Below, one piece after another: positions 17,739-27,862 of a DNA stretch of 64,000 nucleotides. The stretch comes from Idiomarina abyssalis (lineage in GTDB: Bacteria > Pseudomonadota > Gammaproteobacteria > Enterobacterales > Alteromonadaceae), in assembly GCF_900116625.1 (NCBI RefSeq), contig NZ_FPBE01000007.1, positions 1 through 64,000 on the forward strand. Reading direction: 5' to 3'. Numbering within the stretch: position 1 is the first letter of the stretch; every line of letters begins with the position of its first letter. A model generated the notes under the pieces. That model saw nothing but the letters and a program-made list of their open reading frames with translations. It was not told the DNA's origin and ran no database searches. The translations under genes were made by a program, and so were the position numbers.

Positions 17739-17974
17739 TTGTCACCTCGTGCCGCTTTAATTAAGCGTTCGTCGCGTTTCGTCTGACGGTAATCATGCAC
17801 GGCGATAATAGCGTGAATAATAGCGACCAGATAAATAACACCTAACGCACCGAAAGATACAATAAAAAGAACCACACCAATAATGGCGATGATCGCATTA
17901 AATATTGCCTGAAATATTTTCCCGGTGAAGAGAATTGCAATCGGCGGGAATAAAATCGCTAAAATATATAACAT
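17735..17974 (-). CDS. YqaE/Pmp3-like small membrane protein
   Basis: The 79-residue protein has two hydrophobic helices: YILAILFPPIAILF, then FNAIIAIIGVVLFIVSFGALGVIYLVAIIHAIIAV, and a charged tail HDYRQTKRDERLIK. The opening resembles the YqaE/Pmp3 stress-induced proteolipid family, which affects membrane potential in yeast. I chose ATG 17974 because AAGGAGAACACG precedes it. An upstream extension to 18010 lacks such a site. It is first in a two-gene unit with the DUF2959 lipoprotein. Confidence 0.75.
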   Translation of the reverse strand: MLYILAILFPPIAILFTGKIFQAIFNAIIAIIGVVLFIVSFGALGVIYLVAIIHAIIAVHDYRQTKRDERLIKAARGDK

Positions 17975-18044
17975 CGTGTTCTCCTTGCACTGCATTGTGC
18001 CCCATACCAATTAAGAGACATTCCTTAACGAAAAGCAAATTAAA

Positions 18045-18767
18045 TCAATAAGGTAAAGCTGAGCCGTCCCAGTGCCATAACCCACCGGACTGCTCGGGTT
18101 TTAAGTTTTTCACGACTTCGACTATTCGTTTTGCTGACAATTCCGGCGAATACAACTTGTCGGCTGAAATACGCTGCTGAAAAGGTTTCGATAAGTCGGT
18201 ATCTGTTGTCCCCGGATGCACCGCTGCTATCGCTAATTTTTTATGGGTTCGTTTTAATTCTACAGACGCCGTTTTCAGTAGCATATTTAACGCCGCCTTG
18301 CTCGACCGGTATGCATACCAGCCACCCAGATAATTATCTTCGATGCTGCCCACTTTTGCCGACAACTGCACCCAAAACCGGGTGTTTTTACGGTCAAGAA
18401 TAGGTAAAAAAGCCTTCAGCGCTAATAGCGGCTTTATTGCGTTAACAGAAAACAACTTAGTCAGATTGTCCGCAGTAATGTCTGACAACTTTTTCTCCGG
18501 AAACGTCTTTTCATCATGCAGCATACCAATAGTTGAAATGACTCCCGTCAGCTGCTTGTCGCCACTTTTAAAGTCACTCACCCACGCATTCAACGAGTCT
18601 TCACTGTAGTCATCAATTTGGCAATAGGTTATTTTACCCGAGTCAAATAGCCCTGTTTGAGGCTGACGAGACAACGCAATAATTTCTTCATCAGGAAACT
18701 GATTTTTTAATTCCAGTGTTAAGGCCTGGCCTAATCCACCACCGGCACCCAATACCACCATTGCCAT
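18045..18767 (-). CDS. Short-chain dehydrogenase/reductase
   Basis: The 240-residue Rossmann enzyme has a glycine-rich nucleotide loop (VVLGAGGGLGQAL), a catalytic YAYRSSK (YxxxK) preceded by VQLSAKVGSI, and AAVHPGTTDTDLSKPF. The arrangement resembles CsgA/YbbO-like single-domain SDRs. The substrate is unknown. It is divergent from yihY. Confidence 0.85.
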   Translation of the reverse strand: MAMVVLGAGGGLGQALTLELKNQFPDEEIIALSRQPQTGLFDSGKITYCQIDDYSEDSLNAWVSDFKSGDKQLTGVISTIGMLHDEKTFPEKKLSDITADNLTKLFSVNAIKPLLALKAFLPILDRKNTRFWVQLSAKVGSIEDNYLGGWYAYRSSKAALNMLLKTASVELKRTHKKLAIAAVHPGTTDTDLSKPFQQRISADKLYSPELSAKRIVEVVKNLKPEQSGGLWHWDGSALPY

Positions 18768-18836
18768 TTGCGCTACTCTCTATCATGATAGTTTATACTT
18801 CCCTACGTTATTTAAACTGGATTAGCTCAGTACATC

Positions 18837-19691
18837 ATGATGCAACTTGACTGGAAATCGTATTTCGAACATACCTTAGGCTTTCTCAAGTACTTTGGTA
18901 AGAGGTTTAACAGTGACAATACGAACATTACCGCTGGTCATTTAACATACGTCAGCATGCTGTCGTTAGTCCCTCTGTTAGTGGTCATGTTTACTGTTTT
19001 TTCCGCTTTCCCCATGTTTGAGGAGTTACAGGAAAACCTTGAACAGGCCTTGTTCGCCAACTTACTTCCCACTTCGGGCGAGCAACTTGAGCAATACCTG
19101 AATGAGTTTGTAACCAACGCCTCGAAAATGACAGCCATTGGCGTTGGCTTTCTGTTCATTGTGGCCATTATGCTCATGTCAGCCATTGATAAAGCACTGA
19201 ATAATATCTGGCGAGACTCCAGCAGCAGACACTGGCTTGTCTCTTTTGCGGTTTACTGGATGCTGCTTACACTCGGCCCGGTACTGATCGGTTCCGGTCT
19301 GGCAGCGACGTCTTATTTGATATCACTCAGCCAGTTTGCTGATGAATATGTTTCCGGTGTACAAAACTTTGTCTTATGGTTCGTACCCATTGTCACCTCC
19401 TTTGTATTCTTTGTGCTCATGTATCAGCTGGTACCTAACCGTCAGGTTAAATTCCGCTATGCCGCCTTTGGTGCGGTTATCGCGGCACTTTTATTCGAGC
19501 TGAGTAAACAGCTATTTTCACTGTACATCACCTTCTTCCCAACCTATCAGGCCATTTACGGCGCGCTGGCCACTATTCCTATTCTTATTGTATGGATTTA
19601 CCTTTCCTGGTTGATTGTACTCATTGGCGCTGTTTTAACCGTTAGCTTAGAGGAATATCAGTTACAGCTGCCTGAGCCGAAGTCTGATTGA
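18837..19691 (+). CDS. yihY: YihY/BrkB-family inner-membrane protein
   Basis: The 284-residue protein has six membrane segments and the family features TAGHLTYVSMLSLVPLLVVM, KALNNIWR and the C-terminal YGALATIPILIVWIYLSWLIVLIGA. It has been mislabelled RNase BN in the past. The actual role is unknown. It precedes dtd and yiiD, the same order as in E. coli, which supports the identification. Confidence 0.9.
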   Translation: MMQLDWKSYFEHTLGFLKYFGKRFNSDNTNITAGHLTYVSMLSLVPLLVVMFTVFSAFPMFEELQENLEQALFANLLPTSGEQLEQYLNEFVTNASKMTAIGVGFLFIVAIMLMSAIDKALNNIWRDSSSRHWLVSFAVYWMLLTLGPVLIGSGLAATSYLISLSQFADEYVSGVQNFVLWFVPIVTSFVFFVLMYQLVPNRQVKFRYAAFGAVIAALLFELSKQLFSLYITFFPTYQAIYGALATIPILIVWIYLSWLIVLIGAVLTVSLEEYQLQLPEPKSD

Positions 19692-19746
19692 CCTGCTGTG
19701 AATTTTCACCGACCATAGCGGTTCTCTTTTTTAAAGGTAAGTACTC

Positions 19747-20184
19747 ATGATCGGACTGATTCAGCGCGTTAGCCGTGCCAAGGTCACCGTTGCCGATGAA
19801 GTCGTCGGTGCCATTGACCATGGGCTGCTAGTTTTGCTGGGAGTGGAACACCAGGACGACGAAACCAGTGCCGAAAAGCTGGCAAAACGCATTGCTCATT
19901 ATCGGATTTTTAGTGACGCCGACGACAAAATGAATAACAGTGTCATTGATCAACAAGGCAAAGCCCTGGTTGTTTCTCAATTCACCCTGGCAGCAGATAC
20001 CCGTAAAGGCCGTCGCCCCAGCTTTTCATCTGCAGCAACACCCGACCAGGCTCAACACTTATATCAGGTGTTTTGTGAAAAGCTGAAAGCTCAGGGCGTT
20101 CCGGTAGAAACCGGTCGTTTTGCGGCCGATATGCAGGTTGAACTGGTCAATGACGGCCCGGTTACATTTGAATTGAAGGTATAA
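19747..20184 (+). CDS. dtd: D-aminoacyl-tRNA deacylase
   Basis: The 145-residue enzyme releases D-amino acids (and mischarged glycine) from tRNA, a chirality proofreading step. Signature motifs are present: [15 protein letters not shown] at the N-terminus, the active-site [17 protein letters not shown] and the cross-subunit motif NDGPVTFEL with Gly-Pro at the C-terminus. Length equals E. coli Dtd (145). It lies 5 bp before the yiiD-like gene. Confidence 0.97.
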   Translation: MIGLIQRVSRAKVTVADEVVGAIDHGLLVLLGVEHQDDETSAEKLAKRIAHYRIFSDADDKMNNSVIDQQGKALVVSQFTLAADTRKGRRPSFSSAATPDQAQHLYQVFCEKLKAQGVPVETGRFAADMQVELVNDGPVTFELKV

Positions 20185-20189
20185 CTGTC

Positions 20190-21092
20190 ATGTATCGCGT
20201 TATTACTCCTGAAACCGACGAGCAACTCGAGCGTTATTATTACCTTCGCTGGCGGGTTCTGCGTGAGCCCTTTCAACGGCCACTGGGCTCTGAACAAGAC
20301 GAATACGATCAAGTGGGTCATCACCGAATGGTCGTGAATGAAGCTGACGAAGCCGTTGCCGTTGGCAGGCTTCATTTTAATAGCCCGGAAGAAGCTCAAA
20401 TACGCTTTATGGCCGTTGCACCTGAATACCGTGGCGAAGGCCATGGGGTTGCTATTATCTACGCACTGGAACTTGCTGCGCGTAAAGAAGGCGCAACTCA
20501 TGTCGTGATCAACTCACGCGACAATACCATCGGCTTTTACAAGAAGTGTGGTTACGAAGTATCAGAAGAGGCCGATACCGTGAATAACCCGATGGCAGAA
20601 CATCACTTACGTAAGTCCTTTACTGAATATAACCGCATAATTTATCGACCCGAGTGGTGTACTGAGCTACAGAAAACCTGGCAGGAAGACATTCCGATTT
20701 CCGATGCCATGGGCATTAAGATTCATCAATACACAGGGCGTGTTTTCGAAACCCGCGCGGTTCTATCACGGAACATTAATGTACACGGCACCATGTTTGC
20801 AGGCAGCATTTATTCACTGGGCACCTTAACCTGCTGGGGGTTGTTGCATTTGCAATTGTTGGAGCGGGAACTTGAAGGGTCAGTCGTACTGGGCGATGGC
20901 AACATCCATTACCACAAACCGGTGACTCAGGAGCCTCGGGCAGTAGCACGGTTAAGTGATGTTACCGGTGACTTTTCTGCGTTAAAACAAGGCAAAAATG
21001 CCCGGTTAACACTAAAAGCTCAAATACTTGACGAAGAGCAGCCGGTAGCAGAATTTACCGGCCGCTTCGTGGTTCTTGCTAAACGGGATTAA
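20190..21092 (+). CDS. yiiD: Fused GNAT acetyltransferase / hotdog thioesterase (YiiD/FabY-like)
   Basis: This 300-residue protein has two domains. Residues about 1-140 are a GNAT fold (MAVAPEYRGEGHGVAIIYALE binds acetyl-CoA). Residues about 160-300 are a hotdog thioesterase-like domain (NINVHGTMFAGSIYSLGTLTCWG, with DGNIHYHKP). In Pseudomonas a homologue, FabY, starts fatty-acid synthesis from acetyl-CoA and malonyl-ACP. Whether this copy does so is unproven. Its position behind dtd matches E. coli yiiD. Confidence 0.9.
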   Translation: MYRVITPETDEQLERYYYLRWRVLREPFQRPLGSEQDEYDQVGHHRMVVNEADEAVAVGRLHFNSPEEAQIRFMAVAPEYRGEGHGVAIIYALELAARKEGATHVVINSRDNTIGFYKKCGYEVSEEADTVNNPMAEHHLRKSFTEYNRIIYRPEWCTELQKTWQEDIPISDAMGIKIHQYTGRVFETRAVLSRNINVHGTMFAGSIYSLGTLTCWGLLHLQLLERELEGSVVLGDGNIHYHKPVTQEPRAVARLSDVTGDFSALKQGKNARLTLKAQILDEEQPVAEFTGRFVVLAKRD

Positions 21093-21101
21093 CCCGTAGA
21101 T

Positions 21102-22637
21102 TTAAGCTTCAGATAAAATATGCGGTAGTTGCACCACTGCCGCTAACTCGCCATTTTGAATCAGGTCACTGGCGGCTTTAATATCCGGCGCAAAGAAGCG
21201 GTCTTCCGCATAATACGCCACTTGCTCACGCAGGCAGTTAAAAGCCGTTTCAACCGCAGCCGCACCTTTTAAAGGACGACGGAAATCCAGACCCTGCGCC
21301 GCTTCTAACCACTCAATAGCAATAATATCGCTGACGTTCTTAGCAATGTCCGTTAACCGGCGTGCTGCAAAGGTTGCCATCGACACATGGTCTTCCTGGT
21401 TAGCAGAGGTTGGCAGGCTATCCACCGAGGCCGGGTGCGCGAGAGTTTTATTCTCTGACGCCAATGCCGCGGCAGTAACCTGCGCCAGCATAAAGCCCGA
21501 ATTAACCCCACCGTCATTCACCAGAAACGCCGGCAATTTGCTTAAATGGCTGTCTATCAGCAGCGCACTCCGACGCTCTGACAAAGCGCCAATTTCGCTG
21601 GCCGCAATAGCCAGAATATCCGCCGCCATAGCAACAGGTTCGGCGTGGAAGTTACCACCGGAAATAATGTCCTGCTCTTCGCTGAATACCAGTGGGTTGT
21701 CAGTAACACCGTTAGCTTCGCGTACCAGAATGCCCGAGGCATGCTCAATTTGGTCTAATACTGCACCCATTACCTGAGGCTGACAACGCAGAGAATACGG
21801 ATCCTGCACTTTCTCGCAGTCTTCGTGGTCTTTGGCAATTTCAGAACTGTCAGTCAGCACGTGACGCAGCATTTCCGCCGCTTTAATTTGCCCCGGCTGT
21901 CCGCGCACGGCGTGTACACGTTCGTCAAATGGCGCCCGAGAGCCCATAGCGGCTTCCACAGAAGTCGCACCCACCACAATGGCCGCATGGAAGTTACGTT
22001 CAATTCGGAACAAGCCTGCCAATGCCAGTGCAGTTGATGCCTGAGTGCCGTTTAATAAGGCCAGACCTTCTTTCGGTGCCAGTTCAAAGGGCTCAATACC
22101 GGCTATTTTTAAACCTTCCTCAGCGTTTAGTACCTCGCCATTATGGCGCACCGTACCTTCGCCTACTAACGGCAATACCATGTGCGCTAACGGGGCTAAA
22201 TCACCAGATGCGCCTACGGAACCTTTTTCCGGTATGCAGGGATACACCTCGGCGTTCAACAGTTTAATCAACGCATCAACCAACACCGGACGCACACCGG
22301 AAAACCCGCGCGACAGAGAGTTAATTTTCAACAACAACATTAGACGCACCACGGCGTCTTCCATTAAGTCACCGGTGCCGGCGGCGTGCGACAACACAAT
22401 GCGGCGCTGTAAATCAGTCAAACGTTCTGGTGGAATACGTGTATTCGCCAGTAGTCCAAAACCGGTATTAATCCCGTAAACCACTCGCCCTTGCTCCAGT
22501 ACATCCGCAACGGTTTTTGCCGAAGTCGCAATGTTGTCTTTCGCTTCATCAGAAAGCTTTAGCGTCTGATGCTGATAAAACCAGTGGCGCAGTTCGCTTA
22601 ACTGCAACTGTCCTGGCTGTAATTCAAAATGACTCAT
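21102..22637 (-). CDS. hutH: Histidine ammonia-lyase
   Basis: The 511-residue enzyme converts L-histidine to trans-urocanate and ammonia, the first step of histidine catabolism. The MIO cofactor forms from Ala143-Ser144-Gly145 in [23 protein letters not shown] (catalytic Tyr) and the [14 protein letters not shown] segment are also present. Length matches the family (about 510). GGAGGTTG before the ATG is a strong ribosome site. It is the last gene of hutC-hutU-hutH, 9 bp after hutU. Confidence 0.98.
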   Translation of the reverse strand: MSHFELQPGQLQLSELRHWFYQHQTLKLSDEAKDNIATSAKTVADVLEQGRVVYGINTGFGLLANTRIPPERLTDLQRRIVLSHAAGTGDLMEDAVVRLMLLLKINSLSRGFSGVRPVLVDALIKLLNAEVYPCIPEKGSVGASGDLAPLAHMVLPLVGEGTVRHNGEVLNAEEGLKIAGIEPFELAPKEGLALLNGTQASTALALAGLFRIERNFHAAIVVGATSVEAAMGSRAPFDERVHAVRGQPGQIKAAEMLRHVLTDSSEIAKDHEDCEKVQDPYSLRCQPQVMGAVLDQIEHASGILVREANGVTDNPLVFSEEQDIISGGNFHAEPVAMAADILAIAASEIGALSERRSALLIDSHLSKLPAFLVNDGGVNSGFMLAQVTAAALASENKTLAHPASVDSLPTSANQEDHVSMATFAARRLTDIAKNVSDIIAIEWLEAAQGLDFRRPLKGAAAVETAFNCLREQVAYYAEDRFFAPDIKAASDLIQNGELAAVVQLPHILSEA

Positions 22638-22646
22638 GCAACCTCC

Positions 22647-24323
22647 TTACTTCGTATCCAGCATCGGTAAATCAAGCCCTTGTTCGCGGGCGCAGTTTTT
22701 CGCAATATCGTATCCGGCATCAGCATGACGCATAACACCTGTGCCCGGGTCGTTCCACAGCACCCGGCTTAAGCGCTTGTCGGCTTCTTCGGTGCCATCG
22801 GCCACAATCACCACACCAGCGTGCTGTGAATAACCCATACCGACGCCACCACCATGGTGCAGGCTGACCCAGGTAGCACCGCCGGCTGTATTCAGTAACG
22901 CATTCAGCAGCGGCCAGTCAGAAACTGCGTCTGAACCGTCCTGCATCGCTTCGGTTTCGCGGTTAGGGCTGGCAACTGAGCCAGAATCCAAATGGTCACG
23001 ACCAATAACCACAGGAGCTTTTAACTCACCACTTTTAACCATGTCGTTAAACGCGCGGGCAATGCGGGCACGGTCTTTCAGCCCTATCCAGCAAATACGT
23101 GACGGCAAGCCCTGGAAGCTAATGCGTTCTTTGGCCATATCCAGCCAGTTGTGTAAGTGCTCGTTGTCCGGAATCAGCTCTTTGACTTTCTGGTCGGTTT
23201 TGTAAATGTCTTCCGGGTCACCCGAAAGCGCCACCCAGCGGAATGGGCCAATACCTTCGCAGAACAGCGGACGGATATAAGCGGGGACAAAACCCGGGAA
23301 GTCAAAGGCGTCATCAACGCCAACGTCCTTGGCCATCTGACGAATGTTGTTGCCGTAATCCAGTACAGCTGCGCCTTTTTTCTGGAAGTGCAGCATAGCG
23401 CGAACCTGCACAGCCATAGATTCTTTCGCGGCGGCTACCGTGCCACTGGGATCGCTTTCCTGCTGCTCTTTGTACTCGTCCAGTGTCCAGCCTTGTGGCA
23501 AGTAACCGTGCAGAGGGTCGTGGGCAGACGTTTGGTCAGTCACCACATCTGGCGTCACACCGCGTTGCTGCAATTCAGAATAAACGTCAGCGGCGTTACC
23601 CAGTAAGCCCACTGAAATGGCTTCGCCCTTTTCCATGGCGTCGTTAATCAGCTTTAACGCATCGTCCAGGTTGGTGGCTTTATGATCCACATAGCCGGTG
23701 CGCGAACGGAAATCGATGCGCGACTCATCACACTCCACCGCTAACATGCAAAAGCCGGCCATGGTGGCCGCCAACGGCTGAGCGCCGCCCATGCCTCCAA
23801 GACCGCCAGTAAGTACCCACTTACCTTTAGCATCGCCGTCGAAGTGCTGACGCGAAACCGAGCCAAAGGTTTCGTAGGTACCCTGCACAATGCCTTGCGA
23901 GCCAATGTAAATCCATGAACCCGCGGTCATCTGCCCGTACATCATCAGGCCTTTTTTATCGAGCTCGTTAAAGTGCTCCCATGTTGCCCATTCGGGCACC
24001 AGGTTAGAGTTCGCGATCAATACACGCGGCGCGTCTTCATGAGTCGGAAATACACCCACCGGTTTACCCGACTGAATCAACAGAGATTCGTTTGGCTTCA
24101 GGCGCTCTAAAGTTTCAATAATTTTGTCATAGCATTCCCAGCTGCGCGCAGCACGCCCAATACCACCATAAACGACCAGTGCCTGTGGGTGTTCGGCAAC
24201 TTCGTCATCCAGGTTGTTCATTAGCATCCGCTTTGCAGCTTCTACCTGCCAGTTACAGGTGGTTAGCTCGGTTCCATGAGGTGCGCTTATTTTGCGACTT
24301 TTATCCAAACGGGTGAATGACAT
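22647..24323 (-). CDS. hutU: Urocanate hydratase
   Basis: The 558-residue enzyme hydrates urocanate to imidazolonepropionate using tightly bound NAD as an electrophile. Conserved stretches include [14 protein letters not shown] near the N-terminus, [32 protein letters not shown] with its conserved Asp/His, and the C-terminal [16 protein letters not shown]. Length is typical (about 555). It sits 3 bp after hutC and 9 bp before hutH, consistent with a single transcript. Confidence 0.98.
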   Translation of the reverse strand: MSFTRLDKSRKISAPHGTELTTCNWQVEAAKRMLMNNLDDEVAEHPQALVVYGGIGRAARSWECYDKIIETLERLKPNESLLIQSGKPVGVFPTHEDAPRVLIANSNLVPEWATWEHFNELDKKGLMMYGQMTAGSWIYIGSQGIVQGTYETFGSVSRQHFDGDAKGKWVLTGGLGGMGGAQPLAATMAGFCMLAVECDESRIDFRSRTGYVDHKATNLDDALKLINDAMEKGEAISVGLLGNAADVYSELQQRGVTPDVVTDQTSAHDPLHGYLPQGWTLDEYKEQQESDPSGTVAAAKESMAVQVRAMLHFQKKGAAVLDYGNNIRQMAKDVGVDDAFDFPGFVPAYIRPLFCEGIGPFRWVALSGDPEDIYKTDQKVKELIPDNEHLHNWLDMAKERISFQGLPSRICWIGLKDRARIARAFNDMVKSGELKAPVVIGRDHLDSGSVASPNRETEAMQDGSDAVSDWPLLNALLNTAGGATWVSLHHGGGVGMGYSQHAGVVIVADGTEEADKRLSRVLWNDPGTGVMRHADAGYDIAKNCAREQGLDLPMLDTK

Positions 24324-24326
24324 GAC

Positions 24327-25028
24327 TTACTCCTTAAAGGTTAAATGGCCGCCTAACTTAAACCGGGAGCCAGGGTGAGTCAGTGTGGCAAAGGTGACCA
24401 CACCGCCTGAGCTCCAGGTACGGCGCAAAATTCTGAGACAAGGTTCGTGACGGTCGATATTTAAGTATTGGCATATCGTGCTGACCGGCAGAATGGCTTC
24501 AATTTGATGACTGGCTTCGGTTAGCGGACTGACTACGCATAAATATTCATGCGGAGTGACCTTACTGTAGTCCTGCTTAAGATAATCGGGTACCAGCTTC
24601 GGATTCACAAAACGCTCTTCAAGCTGAACCGGCTGGTCATTTTCATAGTGGGTGATCAACGAATGAAAAACCGGATTCCCTTCTTCCAGCTCCAGTGCTT
24701 CCGCAATTTGAGCGCTTGCCGGCTGTTCTTTTAGCAAATGCACTTTGGCGCGGTAGTCGTGTCCCCGCGAACGCACTTCGTCGGCTATGTTGCGAATGGC
24801 CATAAACGAGGTTTGCGACTTGATGGGGGCAACGTAAGTACCGGACCCCTGCGTTCTTATCACCAAACCTTCATCCGCAAGCTCCTGCAAGGCTCTGCGA
24901 GCCGTCATACGACTGACCGAGAACTGCGTCGATAATGCGTTTTCCGAACTGACAGGGTGGTTTTCAGGCCACTCACCGGACTCTATCTTCAGATAAATGT
25001 GCTGTTTTATCTTTGAGAATTTATTCAT
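24327..25028 (-). CDS. hutC: Histidine utilisation repressor HutC (GntR family)
   Basis: The 233-residue GntR/HutC-type regulator has an N-terminal winged helix (KIESGEWPENHPVSSENALSTQFSVSRMTARRALQEL, read across residues 9-50) and a C-terminal UTRA ligand domain that binds urocanate in characterised homologues. The frame is open to 25136, but the family N-terminus and GGGGT favour ATG 25028. It represses hut genes until urocanate accumulates. It is first in the leftward operon and next to a matching operator. Confidence 0.93.
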   Translation of the reverse strand: MNKFSKIKQHIYLKIESGEWPENHPVSSENALSTQFSVSRMTARRALQELADEGLVIRTQGSGTYVAPIKSQTSFMAIRNIADEVRSRGHDYRAKVHLLKEQPASAQIAEALELEEGNPVFHSLITHYENDQPVQLEERFVNPKLVPDYLKQDYSKVTPHEYLCVVSPLTEASHQIEAILPVSTICQYLNIDRHEPCLRILRRTWSSGGVVTFATLTHPGSRFKLGGHLTFKE

Positions 25029-25075
25029 CCCGACCCCAACAATGAATGATATGACACGGTACTTTTGAGGGTAAA

Positions 25076-25121
25076 AGTCTAGTCCAGAATAATTGTCTAT
25101 ACAAGTTACTTTTGCTATTCT
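25076..25121. promoter_or_regulatory. Divergent hut promoters sharing one HutC operator
   Basis: TTGTCTATACAA (25093-25104), inside the arm-extended ATTGTCTATACAAGT, matches known HutC sites (CTTGTATRTACAAG type). It contains the -35 of both promoters: rightward TTGTCT with TATTCT at 25116-25121 (17-bp spacer), and leftward TTGTAT with TAGACT at 25081-25076 (17-bp spacer). One bound dimer could block hutI and hutC-hutU-hutH together. Confidence 0.75.
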
Positions 25122-25150
25122 TTTATCAGAACTCACCTTTAAGGACTGCT

Positions 25151-26377
25151 ATGCAACGTATAGAAAACATCAACGCAGCAACAATGAACGATGATCAGGG
25201 CTATGGTCTGATCCACGACGCTACAGTCATTATTAATAAGGGAAAAATTGAATTTGTAGGTGCAGCCTTTGACGCTCCCGCCACTCCCACGGCGGAAGTC
25301 ATTGACGGTAACGGCGGTTTGCTGACCCCTGGATTAATCGACTGCCATACCCATCTGGTATGGGCAGGTTCACGGGCTAATGAATTTGCTCAACGTTTGC
25401 ATGGCGCCAGCTATCAGGAAATTGCCGAGCAGGGCGGCGGCATTAAAAGTACCGTTAAGTCCACTCGCGAAGCTTCACAGGAGGAGCTGCTTAAATTAGC
25501 TTTAGAGCGAGCGGAAACCTTAATGTCACAAGGCGTTACCACCGTTGAAGTGAAATCCGGTTACGGGCTGGACCTAGAAAACGAGCGCAAACAGTTAACC
25601 GTAGCGCGTCAGTTAGCCGAACAGTTGCCGGTGAACATAAAGACCACGCTACTGGCAGCGCATGCCGTGCCGCCAGAGTTCAAGGATAACGCCGACGGCT
25701 ATATTGATGAAATTATCCAAAACATTCTGCCGACTCTGGCGAACGAAGGGCTGGTCGATGCCGTTGATGCTTTTTGTGAAAGCATTGGGTTCAGCCCGGC
25801 ACAAACTGAAAAAGTGTTTGAAGCAGCGAAGAAGTTAAGGCTTCCCATTAAGCTTCATGCTGAACAAATTACTAATCAGCAAGGCGCGAAGCTGGCCGCG
25901 GAATATCAGGCGTTATCGGCTGATCATCTTGAGCAGCTAGACGAAGACGGCGTTAAAGCCATGGCCGAAAATGGCACAGTAGCGGTGCTATTGCCGGGCG
26001 CATTCTATTTTCTGCGCGATACCCAAAAGCCGCCGGTTGAATTACTGCGAAGACACGGCGTTCCCATGGCCATTGCCACCGATGCAAACCCGGGCTCTTC
26101 GCCTATTCACAACCTACCGTTAATGCTGCAAATGGCCGCTACCTTCTTCCACATGACACCGGAAGAATGCTTGCGCGGGGTAACAGTTAATGCGGCCAAA
26201 GCCTTAGGTGAACAGAAGCGGGGCGTTATTGCCGAAGGCTGTTACGCAGATTTAGCGCTATGGAATTGTCAGGACGCCGCTGAGTTAACTTACCAATTTG
26301 GCGTAAACCCGCTAAAAACCTTGTGGTTTAACGGCGTCGCTCACGACCGTGTAAGTAAGCCGTGGTCAGCTCACTAA
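25151..26377 (+). CDS. hutI: Imidazolonepropionase
   Basis: The 408-residue amidohydrolase opens imidazolone propionate to N-formimino-L-glutamate, step three of the hut pathway. The metal-binding DCHTHLVWAGSR, the catalytic-region ATDANPGSSP and KLHAEQ are all present. The frame is open to 25112, but AAGGAC before ATG 25151 and family length (about 405) set the start. Its last 50 bp overlap the 3' end of the convergent hutG. Confidence 0.97.
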   Translation: MQRIENINAATMNDDQGYGLIHDATVIINKGKIEFVGAAFDAPATPTAEVIDGNGGLLTPGLIDCHTHLVWAGSRANEFAQRLHGASYQEIAEQGGGIKSTVKSTREASQEELLKLALERAETLMSQGVTTVEVKSGYGLDLENERKQLTVARQLAEQLPVNIKTTLLAAHAVPPEFKDNADGYIDEIIQNILPTLANEGLVDAVDAFCESIGFSPAQTEKVFEAAKKLRLPIKLHAEQITNQQGAKLAAEYQALSADHLEQLDEDGVKAMAENGTVAVLLPGAFYFLRDTQKPPVELLRRHGVPMAIATDANPGSSPIHNLPLMLQMAATFFHMTPEECLRGVTVNAAKALGEQKRGVIAEGCYADLALWNCQDAAELTYQFGVNPLKTLWFNGVAHDRVSKPWSAH

Positions 26378-27374
26378 GCAGCTGTCCGCAAATTTTCATG
26401 CCTTCGTCGAAGCCCGCACTGCATAATGACGGTGCGGCTTCCGCAAGGTGCAGGTAACGTGCCTCGCTAACCTCTGCCAGGCGTTTAACGTACTGAAAGC
26501 CTTGTCCAAGGCTCAAGCCAACATAATTCACCGCACTGGCAGGCACAGCATTTAAGGCATCCACGTCAACCTCAATGCCCAGTGGACGCTGCCAGGACAC
26601 TGCTTTTGCCACCACTTCGTCCATCACTTCATTAAATGGGCGCTCGTATAAGCGGTGCAGCGTATGGTAACGCATTCCTGCGTCCTGCAACTGGCGAAGA
26701 CTGCTGGCGGAGTTTTTCCCCTGATGCAGACCAACAATATGATAAAACTCCAGCGCGCCTTCCATATAGGCATAGCTAAAGCCATTACCAGAGTGGCGAC
26801 CTTCGCGCGGGCGAAAGTCTGCATGCGGGTCTAAATTCACGGCTCCACAGGCTTCACCGGTCACTTTATGCAGGCTCTTCAAGAGTGGATACGCGTTATT
26901 GTGACCACCACCAATAACAATGACTTCAAAGCCTTGCTCGAACAGCGGCGTCAGCACCTTTTCCACCCGCGCATCGACCTGTGCGCAAAGTTCGCGTAAC
27001 GTCGCTAGTTCATGCGGGTTCGAAGTATCCAGCTCCTCAGCTTTTTCATTCAAATCATCACAATTAACAGCACCAATCAGCAACAATTCATGGGTAGAAA
27101 GCAAGCCGGTTTTCTGCAGGTTCAAAAAGCTCTTGAGAAAGGACTGCCAGCCATCGTCGGCACCTGCCCGCCCAAGATTCGCGCGCACGCCAATACTTTC
27201 CGGAACTCCCACTAAAGCTACGCGTTGGCCGTCTTCCCAGGCTGCAGCCAGGCTTTCTTCATAAGTTCCCTGCTCAGAAAGAACCCGAATAGCCTGACCA
27301 ATTTTTGTTTCCTGCTCGCGCACCGTTACCCATTTAGCCGGATCGGTTAATTCTAAAAAAGAAATCTCACTCAT
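26328..27374 (-). CDS. hutG: Formimidoylglutamase (arginase family)
   Basis: The 348-residue ureohydrolase-family enzyme should hydrolyse N-formimino-L-glutamate to glutamate and formamide, ending the hut pathway. Manganese ligands are visible in VIGGGHNNAYP (His) and NLDPHADFRP (Asp-x-His-x-Asp), and the third site is GIEVDVDAL. It is longer than typical arginases (about 310). It begins 2 bp after the rraA stop without its own clear ribosome site, implying translational coupling. The 3' end overlaps hutI by 50 bp. Confidence 0.92.
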   Translation of the reverse strand: MSEISFLELTDPAKWVTVREQETKIGQAIRVLSEQGTYEESLAAAWEDGQRVALVGVPESIGVRANLGRAGADDGWQSFLKSFLNLQKTGLLSTHELLLIGAVNCDDLNEKAEELDTSNPHELATLRELCAQVDARVEKVLTPLFEQGFEVIVIGGGHNNAYPLLKSLHKVTGEACGAVNLDPHADFRPREGRHSGNGFSYAYMEGALEFYHIVGLHQGKNSASSLRQLQDAGMRYHTLHRLYERPFNEVMDEVVAKAVSWQRPLGIEVDVDALNAVPASAVNYVGLSLGQGFQYVKRLAEVSEARYLHLAEAAPSLCSAGFDEGMKICGQLLSELTTAYLHGRERRR

Positions 27375-27376
27375 AG

Positions 27377-27862
27377 TTATTCAATATCTAGTGGTTCCGG
27401 AGACAAGATGACACCCGTGGTATCAATGTAGAGATGATCATCGGGTAAAAAGGTGACGCCGCCAAAGTTAACAGGCACATTCACTTCACCCACACCTTCA
27501 CTAATTGCCCCCACAGGAATAGAAGCTACGCCAAGAATACCAATGTCCAGTTCTTCCAGCGCATCAACTTCACGCACAGCCCCATAACAGACAATGCCTT
27601 CCCAGTCGTTATCCATAGCTTGTTCAGCTATAGCAGCATCAAGCAGAGCACGACGTGCCGAGCCACCACCATCTATCAGCAATACTTTGCCGCCACCGTC
27701 TGCCGCCACCGTTTCTTCAATGAGCCCTTTGTCTTCGTGGCATTTAATGATAACCAGACGACCGCCGAAAGAGCTACGGCCTCCATAAGACTCAAACATG
27801 GGCTCAACCACATCGACCATATCGGGGTATAAATCGCAAAGTTCTGAAGTGTTGTATTCCAT
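27377..27862 (-). CDS. rraA: Regulator of RNase E activity A
   Basis: The 161-residue protein has the same length as E. coli RraA, which binds the RNase E scaffold domain and inhibits RNA decay. It has the family start [14 protein letters not shown] and the segments [34 protein letters not shown] and [19 protein letters not shown] chose ATG 27862 over an upstream frame opening at 27925, because AGGA precedes it and it matches the family. In E. coli rraA lies next to hslUV. Here it is separated from hslU by the GGDEF/EAL gene and followed by hutG. Confidence 0.95.
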   Translation of the reverse strand: MEYNTSELCDLYPDMVDVVEPMFESYGGRSSFGGRLVIIKCHEDKGLIEETVAADGGGKVLLIDGGGSARRALLDAAIAEQAMDNDWEGIVCYGAVREVDALEELDIGILGVASIPVGAISEGVGEVNVPVNFGGVTFLPDDHLYIDTTGVILSPEPLDIE

